Source: Rhodanobacter sp. C03 (GTDB lineage: Bacteria > Pseudomonadota > Gammaproteobacteria > Xanthomonadales > Rhodanobacteraceae). From it: a stretch of 64,000 nt of DNA. Numbering within the stretch: the stretch's first letter is position 1; each line of letters starts with the position of its first letter. The stretch spans positions 248,001-312,000 of the forward strand of contig NZ_MUNT01000011.1 in assembly GCF_002001175.1 (NCBI RefSeq), read 5' to 3'. Both the position numbers and the translations under genes were made by a program. The notes under the pieces were generated by a model that saw only the letters and a program-made list of their open reading frames with translations, was not told the DNA's origin and ran no database searches. Below are positions 26,191 through 37,105 of this stretch, one piece after another.

Positions 26191-27105
26191 TCAGGCGCGG
26201 CGGCGGCCGCTGATGCGGACCCAGTCTTCGTGGGTGTCCACGCGCAGGTCGTCGAACCACTCGGCGTAGCGCTGCAACAGCTCATCCTGCTGGCCATTGA
26301 GGATGCCGGAGATCGCGAACGGTGCGCCGGGTTTCGCGGCGGCGGCGAAGGTCGGTGCCAGGGCGCCGAGCGGACCGGCGAGGATGTTCGCGATGAACAC
26401 GTCGGCTGCTTCGGCCTCGACGTCTTCGGGCAGGAATACGGCGAGGCGATCTGCGACGTCGTTGCGTTCGGCGTTGTCGATGGAGGCCGTGAGCGCCTGC
26501 GGGTCGTTGTCGACGCCGATCGCGCTGGCTGCGCCGAGTTTCAGCGCGGCGATCGCCAGGATGCCGGAGCCGCAGCCGTAGTCGGTGATCGTCTTGCCGG
26601 CCAAGTCGAGACCATCCAGCCACTCCAGGCACAATGCGGTGGTCGGGTGGGTGCCGCTGCCGAATGCAAGGCCCGGGTCGAGTCGCACCACCACAAGCTC
26701 TTCATCGCCGCTCTCATTGTGGGTGGGTGGCTCGATATTCCACGGATAGATCCATAACCGGCGGCCGAATGGCATCGGTTTGAACTGATCCATCCATGCG
26801 CGCTCCCAGTCCTGATCGGCGACGTCGTGGAACGTCAGCTGATCCGGCTCCAGCCACGGCAGAAGTTCACCGAGCGCTTCGGCAAGGCCACGACGATCGG
26901 TGTGCTCATCGAACAATGCATTCAGTGTGATCGTCGGCCACAACGGCAGCTCGCCCACGCCGGGCTCGAAGATCGCCTGCTCGTCCGGCGTTTCCGCATC
27001 GGCGTCCTGCAAGGTGATCGACAGCGCGCCAAGATCGTTCAGCGATTCTTCCACGTGCGGCTGCTGCTCGACGCGGATGGTGAGAGAAAGTTCGAGAAAG
27101 GGCAT
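26191..27105 (-). CDS. prmA: Ribosomal protein L11 methyltransferase
   Basis: A 304-residue PrmA, which trimethylates ribosomal protein L11. The N-terminal substrate-binding domain (MPFLELSLTIRVEQQPHVEE) is followed by a linker (DWERAWMDQFKPMPFGRRLW) and the Rossmann methyltransferase domain: LDPGLAFGSGTHPTTALCLEWL, ITDYGCGSGILAIAALKLGA (motif I), GVDNDPQALTAS and VFIANILAGPL. All key motifs are intact and length is typical. Same strand as, and about 110 bp after, accC. Confidence 0.96.
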   Translation of the reverse strand: MPFLELSLTIRVEQQPHVEESLNDLGALSITLQDADAETPDEQAIFEPGVGELPLWPTITLNALFDEHTDRRGLAEALGELLPWLEPDQLTFHDVADQDWERAWMDQFKPMPFGRRLWIYPWNIEPPTHNESGDEELVVVRLDPGLAFGSGTHPTTALCLEWLDGLDLAGKTITDYGCGSGILAIAALKLGAASAIGVDNDPQALTASIDNAERNDVADRLAVFLPEDVEAEAADVFIANILAGPLGALAPTFAAAAKPGAPFAISGILNGQQDELLQRYAEWFDDLRVDTHEDWVRISGRRRA

Positions 27106-27217
27106 GGTGATCGGTTACGTCGAGGGTAGGCCGGGGTAAGCGAAACTAACCCCGGCATAGCGTTAATGCCTGGTGCTGCGTTGGGGTTCGCGTCGCTCAC
27201 CCCAACCTGCTTCGCCA

Positions 27218-28582
27218 TCAGTGAGCGGGCGGATGTTCCTTCTGCTCCGCCATGCGCTTTTCCAGATAGTGGATGTTCTGGCCACCATGCTGGAAGCCGA
27301 CGTCGGCCATGATGCGCTGCTGCAACGGGATGTTGCACTTGACGCCTTCGATCACCGTCTCGGCCAGCGCCAGGCGCATGCGCGCAATCGCGGTCTCGCG
27401 ATCGGGGCCGTGCACGATCAGCTTGCCGATCATCGAGTCGTAGTTCGGCGGAATCTTGTAGCCGTCGTACAGATGCGTGTCGACGCGCACGCCGGGACCG
27501 CCCGGTGCCTCGAAGCGCTTCACCGTGCCGGGACTCGGCATGAAGGTGTCGGGATCCTCGGCGTTGATGCGGCATTCGATCGCGTGGCCGCGGATCACGA
27601 TGTCTTCCTGCTTGATCGACAGCTTCTCGCCACCGGCGATCAGCAGCTGCTCGCGCACCAGATCGACGCCGGTGATCAGCTCGGTCACCGGGTGCTCGAC
27701 CTGGATGCGGGTGTTCATCTCGATGAAGTAGAAGCGGCCATTCTCGTATAGGAACTCGAACGTACCGGCGCCGCGGTAGTTGATGCGGATGCAGGCGTCG
27801 ACGCAGACCTTGCCGATCTGTTCGCGTTGCTCCGGCGTAATGCCCGGTGCCGGCGCTTCCTCGACCACTTTCTGGTGGCGGCGCTGCATCGAGCAGTCGC
27901 GCTCGCCCAGATGGATCGCGTTGCCCTGACCATCGGCGAGCACCTGGATCTCCACGTGGCGCGGATTCTCCAGGAACTTCTCCATGTACACCTGCTCGTT
28001 GCCGAACGCGGCCTTGGCCTCGGCCTTGGTCATGGTGATCGCGTTGCCCAGGTGTGCCTCGGTGCGCACCACGCGCATGCCGCGACCGCCGCCACCGCCG
28101 GCGGCCTTGATGATCACCGGGTAGCCGATCTCGCGGGCGATCTTGATATTGGTGTCGACGTCCTCGCCAAGCGGGCCACCGGAGCCGGGCACGCACGGCA
28201 CACCGGCCGCCTTCATCGCGCGGATCGCCTCGACCTTGTCGCCCATCAGGCGGATCACGTCGGCGGTCGGGCCGATGAAGATAAAGCCGGACTGTTCCAC
28301 CTGCTCGGCGAAGTCGGCGCGCTCGGACAGGAAGCCGTAACCCGGATGGATCGCCTGGGCGTCGGTGATTTCCGCCGCCGCGATGATGCGCGGGATGTTG
28401 AGGTAGCTGTCGACCGACGGGCCGGGGCCTATGCAGATCGACTCGTCGGCGAGGCCGACATGCTTCAGATTGCGATCCACGGTGGAGTGCACCGCCACGG
28501 TCTTGATACCCAGACTGTGGCAGGCGCGCAACACGCGCAACGCGATTTCGCCGCGGTTGGCGATGACGACCTTCTCGAGCAT
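27218..28582 (-). CDS. accC: Acetyl-CoA carboxylase biotin carboxylase subunit
   Basis: A 454-residue AccC that carboxylates biotin on AccB, the first half of malonyl-CoA synthesis. Motifs: [34 protein letters not shown], the ATP-grasp loop [60 protein letters not shown] (catalytic Glu and Arg). The ATG at 28582 gives the canonical [11 protein letters not shown] start and leaves 10 bp after the accB stop; a possible ATG at 28600 would overlap accB. Confidence 0.97.
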   Translation of the reverse strand: MLEKVVIANRGEIALRVLRACHSLGIKTVAVHSTVDRNLKHVGLADESICIGPGPSVDSYLNIPRIIAAAEITDAQAIHPGYGFLSERADFAEQVEQSGFIFIGPTADVIRLMGDKVEAIRAMKAAGVPCVPGSGGPLGEDVDTNIKIAREIGYPVIIKAAGGGGGRGMRVVRTEAHLGNAITMTKAEAKAAFGNEQVYMEKFLENPRHVEIQVLADGQGNAIHLGERDCSMQRRHQKVVEEAPAPGITPEQREQIGKVCVDACIRINYRGAGTFEFLYENGRFYFIEMNTRIQVEHPVTELITGVDLVREQLLIAGGEKLSIKQEDIVIRGHAIECRINAEDPDTFMPSPGTVKRFEAPGGPGVRVDTHLYDGYKIPPNYDSMIGKLIVHGPDRETAIARMRLALAETVIEGVKCNIPLQQRIMADVGFQHGGQNIHYLEKRMAEQKEHPPAH

Positions 28583-28592
28583 CCGGGCGGCC

Positions 28593-29048
28593 TCAGGCAA
28601 TCACGAACATGGGTTCGTCGAATTCCACCGGCTGGCCGTTCTCGACCAGGATCGCCTGCACGGTGCCGGCCACGTCGGCCTCGATCTGGTTGAACATCTT
28701 CATCGCCTCGATGATGCCCAGCGTCTCGCCGGCCTTGACCTGCTGGCCGACCTTGGCGAAAGCCGGGGTACCCGGCGTGGCCGACGCGTAGAACGTGCCG
28801 ACCATCGGCGCCTTCACCACGTGGCCGGCCGGCAGCGCGTCGGCGGCCGGGGCCTCGACGACGGCAGCAGCAACCGGGGCGACGGCGACTGGCGCGGCCG
28901 CCACAGCGACTGGCGCGGCGGCGATCGGTGCGGTGCTCTTGGGCACGCGTGACAGGCGGACGACTTCCTCGCCCTCCTTGATCTCCAGTTCGGCGAGGTT
29001 GGATTCCTCGAGCAGGTCGATCAGTTTCTTGATTTTGCGCAAATCCAT
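28593..29048 (-). CDS. accB: Biotin carboxyl carrier protein of acetyl-CoA carboxylase
   Basis: A 151-residue AccB. The N-terminus ([28 protein letters not shown]) is typical, followed by an Ala/Val/Pro-rich flexible linker (about 45-75) and the biotinyl domain with [12 protein letters not shown], where the Lys is biotinylated; the usual second Met after the Lys-Met is Phe here. C-terminal [14 protein letters not shown]. It is immediately upstream of accC and downstream of aroQ, the common aroQ-accB-accC arrangement. Confidence 0.96.
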   Translation of the reverse strand: MDLRKIKKLIDLLEESNLAELEIKEGEEVVRLSRVPKSTAPIAAAPVAVAAAPVAVAPVAAAVVEAPAADALPAGHVVKAPMVGTFYASATPGTPAFAKVGQQVKAGETLGIIEAMKMFNQIEADVAGTVQAILVENGQPVEFDEPMFVIA

Positions 29049-29122
29049 CGGATCAGCCTTTTTCAGTCATGCCACCAGGAACGTGGCTGGAAGGGAATGG
29101 GGTTGGCCGTATGGCCAGGTTC

Positions 29123-29581
29123 TTATGCGCCGCTGGGCGCGGGTGCCTGCAGCCGATGGATCGCCGCGTCCAACGCCAGCCGGTAGCTGTCCCCGCCGAA
29201 GCCGCAGATCACGCCGATCGCGAGATCCGACAGGTATGAGTGATGGCGGAACGCTTCGCGTGCGAACACGTTGGACAGGTGCACTTCGATGAACGGAATC
29301 GCCACCGAGGCCAACGCATCGCGCAGGGCAATGCTGGTGTGGGTGAAGGCACCGGCGTTGATCAGGATCAAGGCGGTCTGGTCGTCGCGGCCTTGGTGGA
29401 TGCGACTGATCAGCTCATGCTCGGCGTTGGACTGGCACCAAGCCAGCTCATGCCCGGCGGCCTGGGCACGCTCGGCCAGCTGCTGATTGATGTCGGTCAG
29501 CGTCTCGCGGCCGTATATTTGCGGTTCGCGCACACCCAGCAGGTTGAGGTTGGGTCCGTGCAGGACCAGGATCTTCGCCAC
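29123..29581 (-). CDS. aroQ: Type II 3-dehydroquinate dehydratase
   Basis: A 152-residue shikimate-pathway enzyme converting 3-dehydroquinate to 3-dehydroshikimate. Motifs: [21 protein letters not shown] (with the catalytic Tyr), [35 protein letters not shown] and [23 protein letters not shown] (catalytic His). The start is GTG at 29581; the open frame reaches 29809, but homology begins at the GTG. First gene of aroQ-accB-accC. Confidence 0.95.
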   Translation of the reverse strand: MAKILVLHGPNLNLLGVREPQIYGRETLTDINQQLAERAQAAGHELAWCQSNAEHELISRIHQGRDDQTALILINAGAFTHTSIALRDALASVAIPFIEVHLSNVFAREAFRHHSYLSDLAIGVICGFGGDSYRLALDAAIHRLQAPAPSGA

Positions 29582-29723
29582 AGTATCGTCCAGCTTGCGT
29601 CCGGAGGCTCCGGAACCCGACGCAGTGTGCGCGCAGTCGCGAATGTTGTCCAGTTCACCGCAGATCGACGATGTTTGACGGAGAAGGGCGGGATTCCGTG
29701 CGTAAGCGTATGTCAACTGTGGT

Positions 29724-30266
29724 TCAGGGCTGGCCCGGCGTCGACGCCAGCCACTGTTCCAGTTGCGGAGTGGACATGGCGCCAGCATGTGTTGCCAAGA
29801 TGCGCCCATCAGCGCCTATCAGTACGCTATATGGCAGCGTTTCAGGCATATCGCCCAACTGCAGCGAGGTGCTCGGTGAGGCGAGCTGGCCCAGCAAGAT
29901 CGGGTAACTCACCGGATGTATGGCCAAAAATGAGCGCACACGATCGGGCTCGTCCATGGCAATTCCGACGACGATCGCCCCCTTTTCGCCGAACTTTTCT
30001 TGCGCTCGATTCAGAGCCGGCATCTCTTCCAGGCACGGGCCGCACCAGCTGGCCCAGAAATTCAGCAGCAGCCGGCGGCCATGATAGTCAGTCAGTGGAT
30101 GCGTTTTGCCGTCGAGGCCGGGCAGGCTGAGGGTGGGCAGTGGCTGGCCAAGGAGCGCCTGCTTCGCTGCGGGGGCAGCTTGCTGGTTTCGATGTTGCGT
30201 GTAGCCACCGATGGTGGCTACCAGCACTGCCAGTCCAAGGATCAGCCAGTTGCTTCGATCCATCAT
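29724..30266 (-). CDS. TlpA-like membrane-anchored thioredoxin
   Basis: A 180-residue periplasmic thiol-disulfide protein. An N-terminal anchor ([16 protein letters not shown]) is followed by a TlpA/ResA-like thioredoxin domain: [41 protein letters not shown] (CxxC active site) and the cis-Pro region [15 protein letters not shown]. The start codon overlaps the dsbD stop (TGATG), so it should be made with DsbD, which is a likely electron donor. Substrate is unknown; cytochrome c maturation or cysteine rescue are possible. Confidence 0.9.
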   Translation of the reverse strand: MMDRSNWLILGLAVLVATIGGYTQHRNQQAAPAAKQALLGQPLPTLSLPGLDGKTHPLTDYHGRRLLLNFWASWCGPCLEEMPALNRAQEKFGEKGAIVVGIAMDEPDRVRSFLAIHPVSYPILLGQLASPSTSLQLGDMPETLPYSVLIGADGRILATHAGAMSTPQLEQWLASTPGQP

Positions 30267-32467
30267 CAGCGCGCCGCTTCCGTCAGTGCCTGCTCGACCA
30301 TCGAGGAAGTCAGCACCGTCGACAACTGCCTGCCGGGGCCGCCATGTTTGGGAAACACCACGTAGAGCGGTACGCCGGGTGAGTGGTATTGCTGCAGGAA
30401 GGCGCTGATGGTCGGGTTGACGTCGGTCCAGTCGCCTTTCATGTAAACCGCGCCGGTGCGCTGGAGCAGGTCGTGAAAAGCCTGGGTGTCGAGCACGGTG
30501 TGCTCGTTCGCCTTGCAGGTGACGCACCAGTCGGCGGTCATGTCGACGAACACCGGCGTACCGGCGGCGCGCAGTGCGGCCAGTTTTTCCGGGCTGTACG
30601 CGACAACGCCGTCCTCGCTCGCGGCAACCCTGGACGGCGCTGGCACGTGAGCGAGTAGATACATCGGAACCAAGGTGGCCAGCGCGAGTAGCGCAACCAG
30701 TGCTTGGCTGATCGCACCGCGCGAACGGCTGCGTTCGAACCACCACAGCGTCATCGCCATCAGCACCATCGCCACCAGCACCAGGCCCACCGCATCGGCG
30801 CCGCGCTGGTTGGCTAGGACCCAGACCAGCCACACCGCGGTGAGATACATCGGGAACGCCAGCACCTGCTTCAACGTTTCCATCCAGCGTCCGGGCCGCG
30901 GCAGCAGACGCGCCAGCGCCGGCACGAAACCGATCAACAGGAACGGCAATGCCAAACCAAGGCCCAATGCCAGGAACACCAGCAGCGCCGACAACATCGG
31001 CGCGGCAAACGCGTACGCCAGTGCGCTGCCCATGAACGGTGCAGTGCACGGACTGGCCACCACCACCGCCAGCACGCCGGTGAAGAAGTCGCCGGCCGGG
31101 CCCGAGCGGTTGGCCAGGCTGGCGCCGGTATTGCCCAGTGCGGCGCCGAACTGCACCACGCCGGACATCGACAGTCCGACCGCCAGCATCACCAGCGCCA
31201 GTGCGCCGACCACGAGTGGTTGTTGCAGTTGCGTACCCCAACCCAGCGCATGGCCGGCCGAACGCAAGGCGAGAATGCCCAGGCCCAGCGCGGCAAAGCT
31301 GACCAGTACACCGGCGGTATAGAACAAGGCATGTCGACGCGCGGTGGCGCGGTTCTCGCCGCTCTCGAGCACGCTGACTGCCTTGATCGACAGCACCGGC
31401 AGTACGCACGGCATCAGGTTCAGCACCAGGCCACCGCCAAGCGCGAGCAGCAGTGCGGCGATCAGGCTTACCTGCAGCGGGCCTTCGCCGGCATTGGCCG
31501 GCGGTAATTCCGGCGCCGTCTCGATGGTCTGGCCGGCAGCAGCGACAGCGCTGCCGAGATCGATGCTTACCGCGCGGGTCATCAGCGGATAGCACAGGCC
31601 GCCATCCTGGCAACCCTGGAAGCTGGCCTGAAGCGTCAGTTGTTTGCGCCCGGTGAGATCGCCATTGACCGTCACTGGCAATTCGACCTGATCGAAGTAC
31701 ACGGTGACATCGCCGTAATGTGCGTCGTGATGGGCGGTGCCGGCCGGCCACGCCGGTGTCAGGCTGAGCCCCGCGGCATCCTTGAGCTTCAATGCGGTCT
31801 GGTCGCGATACAGGTAATAGCCCTTCGGCATCGTCCAGCGCAGCAGTAGTTGATGCGGGTTCTGCGCTAGCGCTTCGAAGCGGAATGCCTGTTCGGCCGG
31901 CAGCGGCGCACTGTCCATGCCGGTGGTCGCGCTGTTGGTACGGCTTCCCAGCTGCCCGAGCGCGGCGCCGAGCGGATTGTTGCCGGCAGGTGCGCTGGTG
32001 CTGCCGAGACTCGTCGGCAGCGGTAGATCCAGTTGTTCGGTATGCGGCGGATAGCAGATCTTCGGATCGACTTCGTGGCAACCCTGATATTGCACGCTCA
32101 GCTTCAATCGCGTGGTGCCGGCGGCAACGGTGTACGGCAAGCTGGCGTCGATGCCGTGGTGGTACGTCTCGACATCGCCCAGGTATTCGTCGTGGTGCTT
32201 CTCGCCGTCGGGCAGTTGCGCCTCACCCAGGGTCACACCGTCCCCGCCCTTGAACTTCATGCGGCCGCGGTAGAGGTAATAGTCCGGCGCGATCGTCCAG
32301 TGCAGCTTCAATACCCCGGACGAAGAAGCGTCGGCGCTGAGCTTGTAGGCCTCGGTGACGGGCAGCAGATCGGCGGTGTCTTGCGCAAGAACGGCCTGCG
32401 CACCCGCTAACAGGGCGAGCAGGAGCAACAACAGCGTGGCCCGGCGGCCGTGGAAAATCGAGCGCAT
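30266..32467 (-). CDS. dsbD: Thiol:disulfide interchange protein DsbD with duplicated alpha domain
   Basis: A 733-residue DsbD (E. coli 565) that carries electrons from cytoplasmic thioredoxin to the periplasm. After a signal peptide, two successive periplasmic alpha-like domains are seen: the first with GCHEVDPKICYPPHT (Cys130, Cys138), the second with GCQDGGLCYPLMT (Cys286, Cys292). The eight-helix beta domain has NLMPCVLPVLSIKAVS and VVASPCTAPFMGSAL, its two redox Cys. The C-terminal gamma thioredoxin domain has MTADWCVTCKANEH. ATG at 32467 has GGAG 6 nt upstream. Coupled to the TlpA-like gene. Confidence 0.94.
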   Translation of the reverse strand: MRSIFHGRRATLLLLLLALLAGAQAVLAQDTADLLPVTEAYKLSADASSSGVLKLHWTIAPDYYLYRGRMKFKGGDGVTLGEAQLPDGEKHHDEYLGDVETYHHGIDASLPYTVAAGTTRLKLSVQYQGCHEVDPKICYPPHTEQLDLPLPTSLGSTSAPAGNNPLGAALGQLGSRTNSATTGMDSAPLPAEQAFRFEALAQNPHQLLLRWTMPKGYYLYRDQTALKLKDAAGLSLTPAWPAGTAHHDAHYGDVTVYFDQVELPVTVNGDLTGRKQLTLQASFQGCQDGGLCYPLMTRAVSIDLGSAVAAAGQTIETAPELPPANAGEGPLQVSLIAALLLALGGGLVLNLMPCVLPVLSIKAVSVLESGENRATARRHALFYTAGVLVSFAALGLGILALRSAGHALGWGTQLQQPLVVGALALVMLAVGLSMSGVVQFGAALGNTGASLANRSGPAGDFFTGVLAVVVASPCTAPFMGSALAYAFAAPMLSALLVFLALGLGLALPFLLIGFVPALARLLPRPGRWMETLKQVLAFPMYLTAVWLVWVLANQRGADAVGLVLVAMVLMAMTLWWFERSRSRGAISQALVALLALATLVPMYLLAHVPAPSRVAASEDGVVAYSPEKLAALRAAGTPVFVDMTADWCVTCKANEHTVLDTQAFHDLLQRTGAVYMKGDWTDVNPTISAFLQQYHSPGVPLYVVFPKHGGPGRQLSTVLTSSMVEQALTEAAR

Positions 32468-32565
32468 TGCAACTCCGCGTTCTGGATCGTGTTTCAACAT
32501 GAAAGCGGATTATGGCCCAGCTTTGGATCAGCGCCCGGGCGTGCGGCATTAGAGCCTGTCTACGA

Positions 32566-33477
32566 TCAGGCCTGCGTGGCCTGATCGAGCGGGGTGGCGC
32601 TGTCCGTCCCGAAACGCAGCATGCCCGTGGTCAGTGCCACGCCGAGCAGGATCACCACGCAGCCGCCGGCCATGGCGACGGTGATGCTCTCGCCGAGGAA
32701 CAGCGCGCCCCATAGCACGCCGAATACCGGAATCAGGTACAGCACCGCCATCGAGCGGGTCGAGCCGATGCGCGCCATCAGCCGGTAGAACAGTACGTAC
32801 GCGAGCGAGGTGCAGGCCGCGGCGAGGCCGAACATGGCGAACCACGCTTGCGCCGTCGGCGCTTTTGCCGGCCACAGCCAGACGGTGAAGGGCAGCAGCA
32901 GGAGCGCGGCGGCGAACTGGCTGCCGATCGCCACGGTCATCGGTGTCACCACCTGCAATCGGCGATGACTGTAATGGGCGCCGAAGGTGTAGCAGAGATT
33001 GGCGCCGACACAGGCGGCCATCGCCCAGCCGACCGCGCTGCCGCCATGCCCGAAACCCAGGCTGCCTCCGATCAGCCACACCACCCCGGCCAAACCGATC
33101 AGCAAGCCGCTGGCCCGTGGAAGGTCGAGCCTTTCGCCCAGCCACAGCCAGCCGGAGGCTGCCACCAGCAACGGCGCTATCGCGTCGAAGATCGCCGAGA
33201 GGTCAGCCGGCAGGCTTTGCGCGGCGTAGGAGAACAGGATGAACGGTAGCGCCGAGTTGGCGATGCCGACGATGAGCACCGAGCGCCAATGCGTGCGCAG
33301 CTCGGCCAGGCGCTCACGCGAGTTCAGCAACGGGATGGAGCATATGGCCGCGCCAATCGCGCGCATGCCGGCCAGCGCCATGCCGCCGAACTGGTTGGCG
33401 CCCATGCGCATGAACAAGAACGAGGCGCCCCACAAGGCGCCAAGCAGCAACAGGGCGGCGGCGTCAGACTTTTTCAT
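32566..33477 (-). CDS. EamA family drug/metabolite exporter
   Basis: A 303-residue protein with ten predicted membrane helices in two EamA repeats: ALLLLGALWGASFLFMRMGA at the start of repeat 1 and YLIPVFGVLWGALFLGESIT near the end of repeat 2. The family exports amino acids, metabolites or drugs; the substrate here is unknown. ATG at 33477 begins the first repeat; the upstream open frame to 33945 is not coding-like. Same strand as dsbD but 98 bp upstream. Confidence 0.9.
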   Translation of the reverse strand: MKKSDAAALLLLGALWGASFLFMRMGANQFGGMALAGMRAIGAAICSIPLLNSRERLAELRTHWRSVLIVGIANSALPFILFSYAAQSLPADLSAIFDAIAPLLVAASGWLWLGERLDLPRASGLLIGLAGVVWLIGGSLGFGHGGSAVGWAMAACVGANLCYTFGAHYSHRRLQVVTPMTVAIGSQFAAALLLLPFTVWLWPAKAPTAQAWFAMFGLAAACTSLAYVLFYRLMARIGSTRSMAVLYLIPVFGVLWGALFLGESITVAMAGGCVVILLGVALTTGMLRFGTDSATPLDQATQA

Positions 33478-33599
33478 GGGACCAGCTTGAAGGTGGCGGA
33501 GGACACAGGCTAATTCCGTGCACTGACAGAATCTGTCAGCAGTCTTGCCCGGACGCATGCCGCATGGATGGGTGTCAGGCGTGCGGGGCGAAGGTCGCG

Positions 33600-33938
33600 T
33601 CAGCCGCTGACGGATTGCCGTACCCAGTCCAGATAGGCGGGGTGACCGAACTCCACCGGTACGGCAATCAGCTCCGGCAGTTCGTAGGGGTGCATTGCCA
33701 GCAGGCGTGTTTTCAGCGCATCGAAGCGGCCGGCCGTGGTCTTGATCAGCAGCAGTTCTTCGCGGTCGGTGGTTACCGCACCTTGCCAGCGATAGGTGGA
33801 ACTGATGCCGGACAGCCGGTTGACGCAAGCGGCCAGCTGTTCGTTGACCAGCGCCTCGGCGATCGTCTGCGCGCAGGCGCTGTCGGGGCAGCTGCAGTAA
33901 CAAAGCAGGACGGTGTCGGGACTTGTTTGTGGGACCAT
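33600..33938 (-). CDS. cutA: Divalent cation tolerance protein CutA
   Basis: A 112-residue CutA1 protein, a trimeric signalling-fold protein linked to copper tolerance in E. coli. Motifs: VLLCYCSCPDSACAQTIAEALVNEQLAACVNRL, STYRWQGAVTTDREELLLIKT and MHPYELPELIAVPVEFGHPAYLDWV. The ATG at 33938 starts the conserved protein. It is divergent from groES with about 245 bp between starts. Confidence 0.94.
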   Translation of the reverse strand: MVPQTSPDTVLLCYCSCPDSACAQTIAEALVNEQLAACVNRLSGISSTYRWQGAVTTDREELLLIKTTAGRFDALKTRLLAMHPYELPELIAVPVEFGHPAYLDWVRQSVSG

Positions 33939-34066
33939 CGGCCAAGCGTAGAGGGAAACGGGCCAGCCATGCGCGGAGCAGGCGCCGGTATGGGTGATTT
34001 CACCGATCGCCCTTGAAACCCGTCCCCGTCCACCCAATTAGCTGTCCATCCCCAGTTCAAATGTTC

Positions 34067-34094
34067 TTGCAGCGGCGTCTCATACCCGTAAAAT
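34067..34094 (+). promoter_or_regulatory. groES: groESL promoter
   Basis: TTGCAG (34067-34072) and TAAAAT (34089-34094) are separated by 16 bp, a good sigma-70-type promoter whose -10 abuts the CIRCE operator. The overlapping CTTGCAG...CCCGTAAA is also a weak sigma-32-like match (consensus CTTGAA...CCCATNT), so dual control is possible. Confidence 0.65.
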
Positions 34095-34120
34095 TGGCAC
34101 TCATTTACTCCGAGTGCTAA
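34094..34120 (+). promoter_or_regulatory. CIRCE operator (HrcA binding site)
   Basis: TTGGCACTC-N9-GAGTGCTAA matches the CIRCE consensus TTAGCACTC-N9-GAGTGCTAA with one change. It lies 62 bp before the groES start and overlaps the promoter, so repression of groESL by HrcA at normal temperature is expected. Confidence 0.93.
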
Positions 34121-34182
34121 CAAGACTGCCGATCCGGGTCTTCAAAGCCTTGTCCCACCTCAATAGTCAGCTGGAGTTGTCC

Positions 34183-34476
34183 ATGAGCACACTGCGTCCG
34201 TTGCACGACCGCGTCATCGTCAAGCGTCTCGAAGAAGAGCGCGTCTCCGCCGGCGGCATCGTCATCCCCGATAGCGCCACCGAAAAGCCCACCCGCGGCA
34301 AGGTCGTCGCCGCCGGCACTGGCCTGATCATGGCTGACGGCAAGGTGCGCCCGATGTCGCTGAAGGCTGGCGACACCGTGCTGTTCGGCAAGTACGCCGG
34401 TCAGGAAATCAAGATCGACGGTGAAGATCTGGTGTTCCTGAAGGAAGACGACATCGTGGCTGTGATCGAAGGCTGA
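34183..34476 (+). CDS. groES: Co-chaperonin GroES
   Basis: A 97-residue GroES, the heptameric lid of the GroEL folding chamber. Motifs: [29 protein letters not shown] (mobile loop), [33 protein letters not shown] and [15 protein letters not shown]. The ATG at 34183 has GGAG at a suitable distance; the upstream in-frame extension to 34114 overlaps the operator and is rejected. First gene of the CIRCE-controlled groES-groEL operon. Confidence 0.98.
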   Translation: MSTLRPLHDRVIVKRLEEERVSAGGIVIPDSATEKPTRGKVVAAGTGLIMADGKVRPMSLKAGDTVLFGKYAGQEIKIDGEDLVFLKEDDIVAVIEG

Positions 34477-34485
34477 TTACCTTCG

Positions 34486-34569
34486 GGATCAGGATTCGCG
34501 ATTCGTTAGAGCGCGTACATCCGCGCACGCCGACCTCCCTGGTTCCTGATCCTTCGCGCTACCGCTCTA
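34486..34569 (+). promoter_or_regulatory. Structured groES-groEL intercistronic region
   Basis: The 138-bp spacer between groES and groEL holds GGATCAGGA (34486-34494) complementary to TCCTGATCC (34544-34552), and TAGAGCG (34507-34513) complementary to CGCTCTA (34563-34569). The two pairings interleave and are mutually exclusive or pseudoknot-forming. This could be an RNA-processing or translation-balancing element; it may also be chance. Confidence 0.35.
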
Positions 34570-34602
34570 GAAGCAAACCCCATTCCTATTCAAAATTTTT
34601 GA

Positions 34603-36267
<1,665 letters not shown>

Positions 36268-36289
36268 GTCCCGCTCTCCAAGTTGCAAC

Positions 36290-36325
36290 AAAGAAAACCC
36301 CGCCTCGGCGGGGTTTTCTTTTGGG
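36290..36325 (+). terminator. groESL rho-independent terminator
   Basis: A 15-bp perfect stem AAAGAAAACCCCGCC / GGCGGGGTTTTCTTT (36290-36304, 36307-36321) with a very short loop and T-rich tail. The A-rich 5' side makes it usable in both directions, also serving the convergent gene at 36344. Confidence 0.93.
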
Positions 36326-36343
36326 TGCGATGTCGCAGATTTC

Positions 36344-36901
36344 TTAGTGACCGTGCGCGTCAGCGTTGGCGTTGACATTGGCATCGGCGCCGACGGACTG
36401 CCCGGCGGTGGCTTGGCCGGCAGTGTTGCCGACCGAGTGCACCGCATTGCCGGTGGTGTGCAGCGTCGAGTGAACGGCATTGCCGGTCTGGTTGCCGACA
36501 TTCTGTCCAGCCTGACCAACCCGGTTGGCTGCTGCGCCGGCATCCACGCTGGCACCGGTATCGACACTGGCGTTCGCGGCCGTGTTGCTGCTGCCGGTGC
36601 CGGCACTCATCGCAGTGCTGCCATTCACGCTGACGTTGGCACTGCCGGTATCACTGACGGCCGAGTGGGCCTGATCGGCGGTCTTGTGCGTCACCTGCTT
36701 CGCCTTGCGGCTGGTGTGTCGCAAGGTGTCACCGGTTTGCGTACCGACCTGATCGGTCGTGTGCATGGCGTTGGGCACGACGGCGCCGGTATTCAAACCG
36801 CCACCGACCTTGGCCGCACCACCCAGGTTGACTTGGGCGAAGGCGGGGACTGTGAGTACGCTGGCACCGATGATGAGAGTGGCAAGCATGGTCTTGCGCA
36901 T
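36344..36901 (-). CDS. Low-complexity secreted protein, function unknown
   Basis: A 185-residue exported protein with a signal peptide (MRKTMLATLIIGASVLTVPAFAQ). The mature chain is very rich in Ala, Gly, Ser, Thr, Asn and His, with degenerate repeats such as GNAVHSTLHTTGNAVHSVGN and SVDTGASVDAG, and ends in ANVNANADAHGH. No enzymatic motif. A GGAG site precedes the ATG by 9 nt. It may be a periplasmic or surface filler/structural protein; this is speculation. It converges on groEL across a shared terminator. Confidence 0.75.
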   Translation of the reverse strand: MRKTMLATLIIGASVLTVPAFAQVNLGGAAKVGGGLNTGAVVPNAMHTTDQVGTQTGDTLRHTSRKAKQVTHKTADQAHSAVSDTGSANVSVNGSTAMSAGTGSSNTAANASVDTGASVDAGAAANRVGQAGQNVGNQTGNAVHSTLHTTGNAVHSVGNTAGQATAGQSVGADANVNANADAHGH

Positions 36902-37105
36902 GTTTAGTGACTCCTGCTGAGAGAACGCCGGAAACCGCGAGGTGGAAACGGGCTTGCGGGCTGCATCGACGCTAGGGGTCGTTCCCCTGCTGGGGTATGA
37001 ACACGCGCGGTTTCACTTCATTTGGCAGACAGCTCGCTGAATCGCAGTCTCTCTCGTTGACGGACTCTTCACGACGCGCTCGATTTCCGGACATCCATCT
37101 TGTGC

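Noticed and set aside
28582..28600. Upstream ATG at 28600 as accC start
   Set aside because: It would overlap accB and precede the conserved [11 protein letters not shown] start by six codons without homology.
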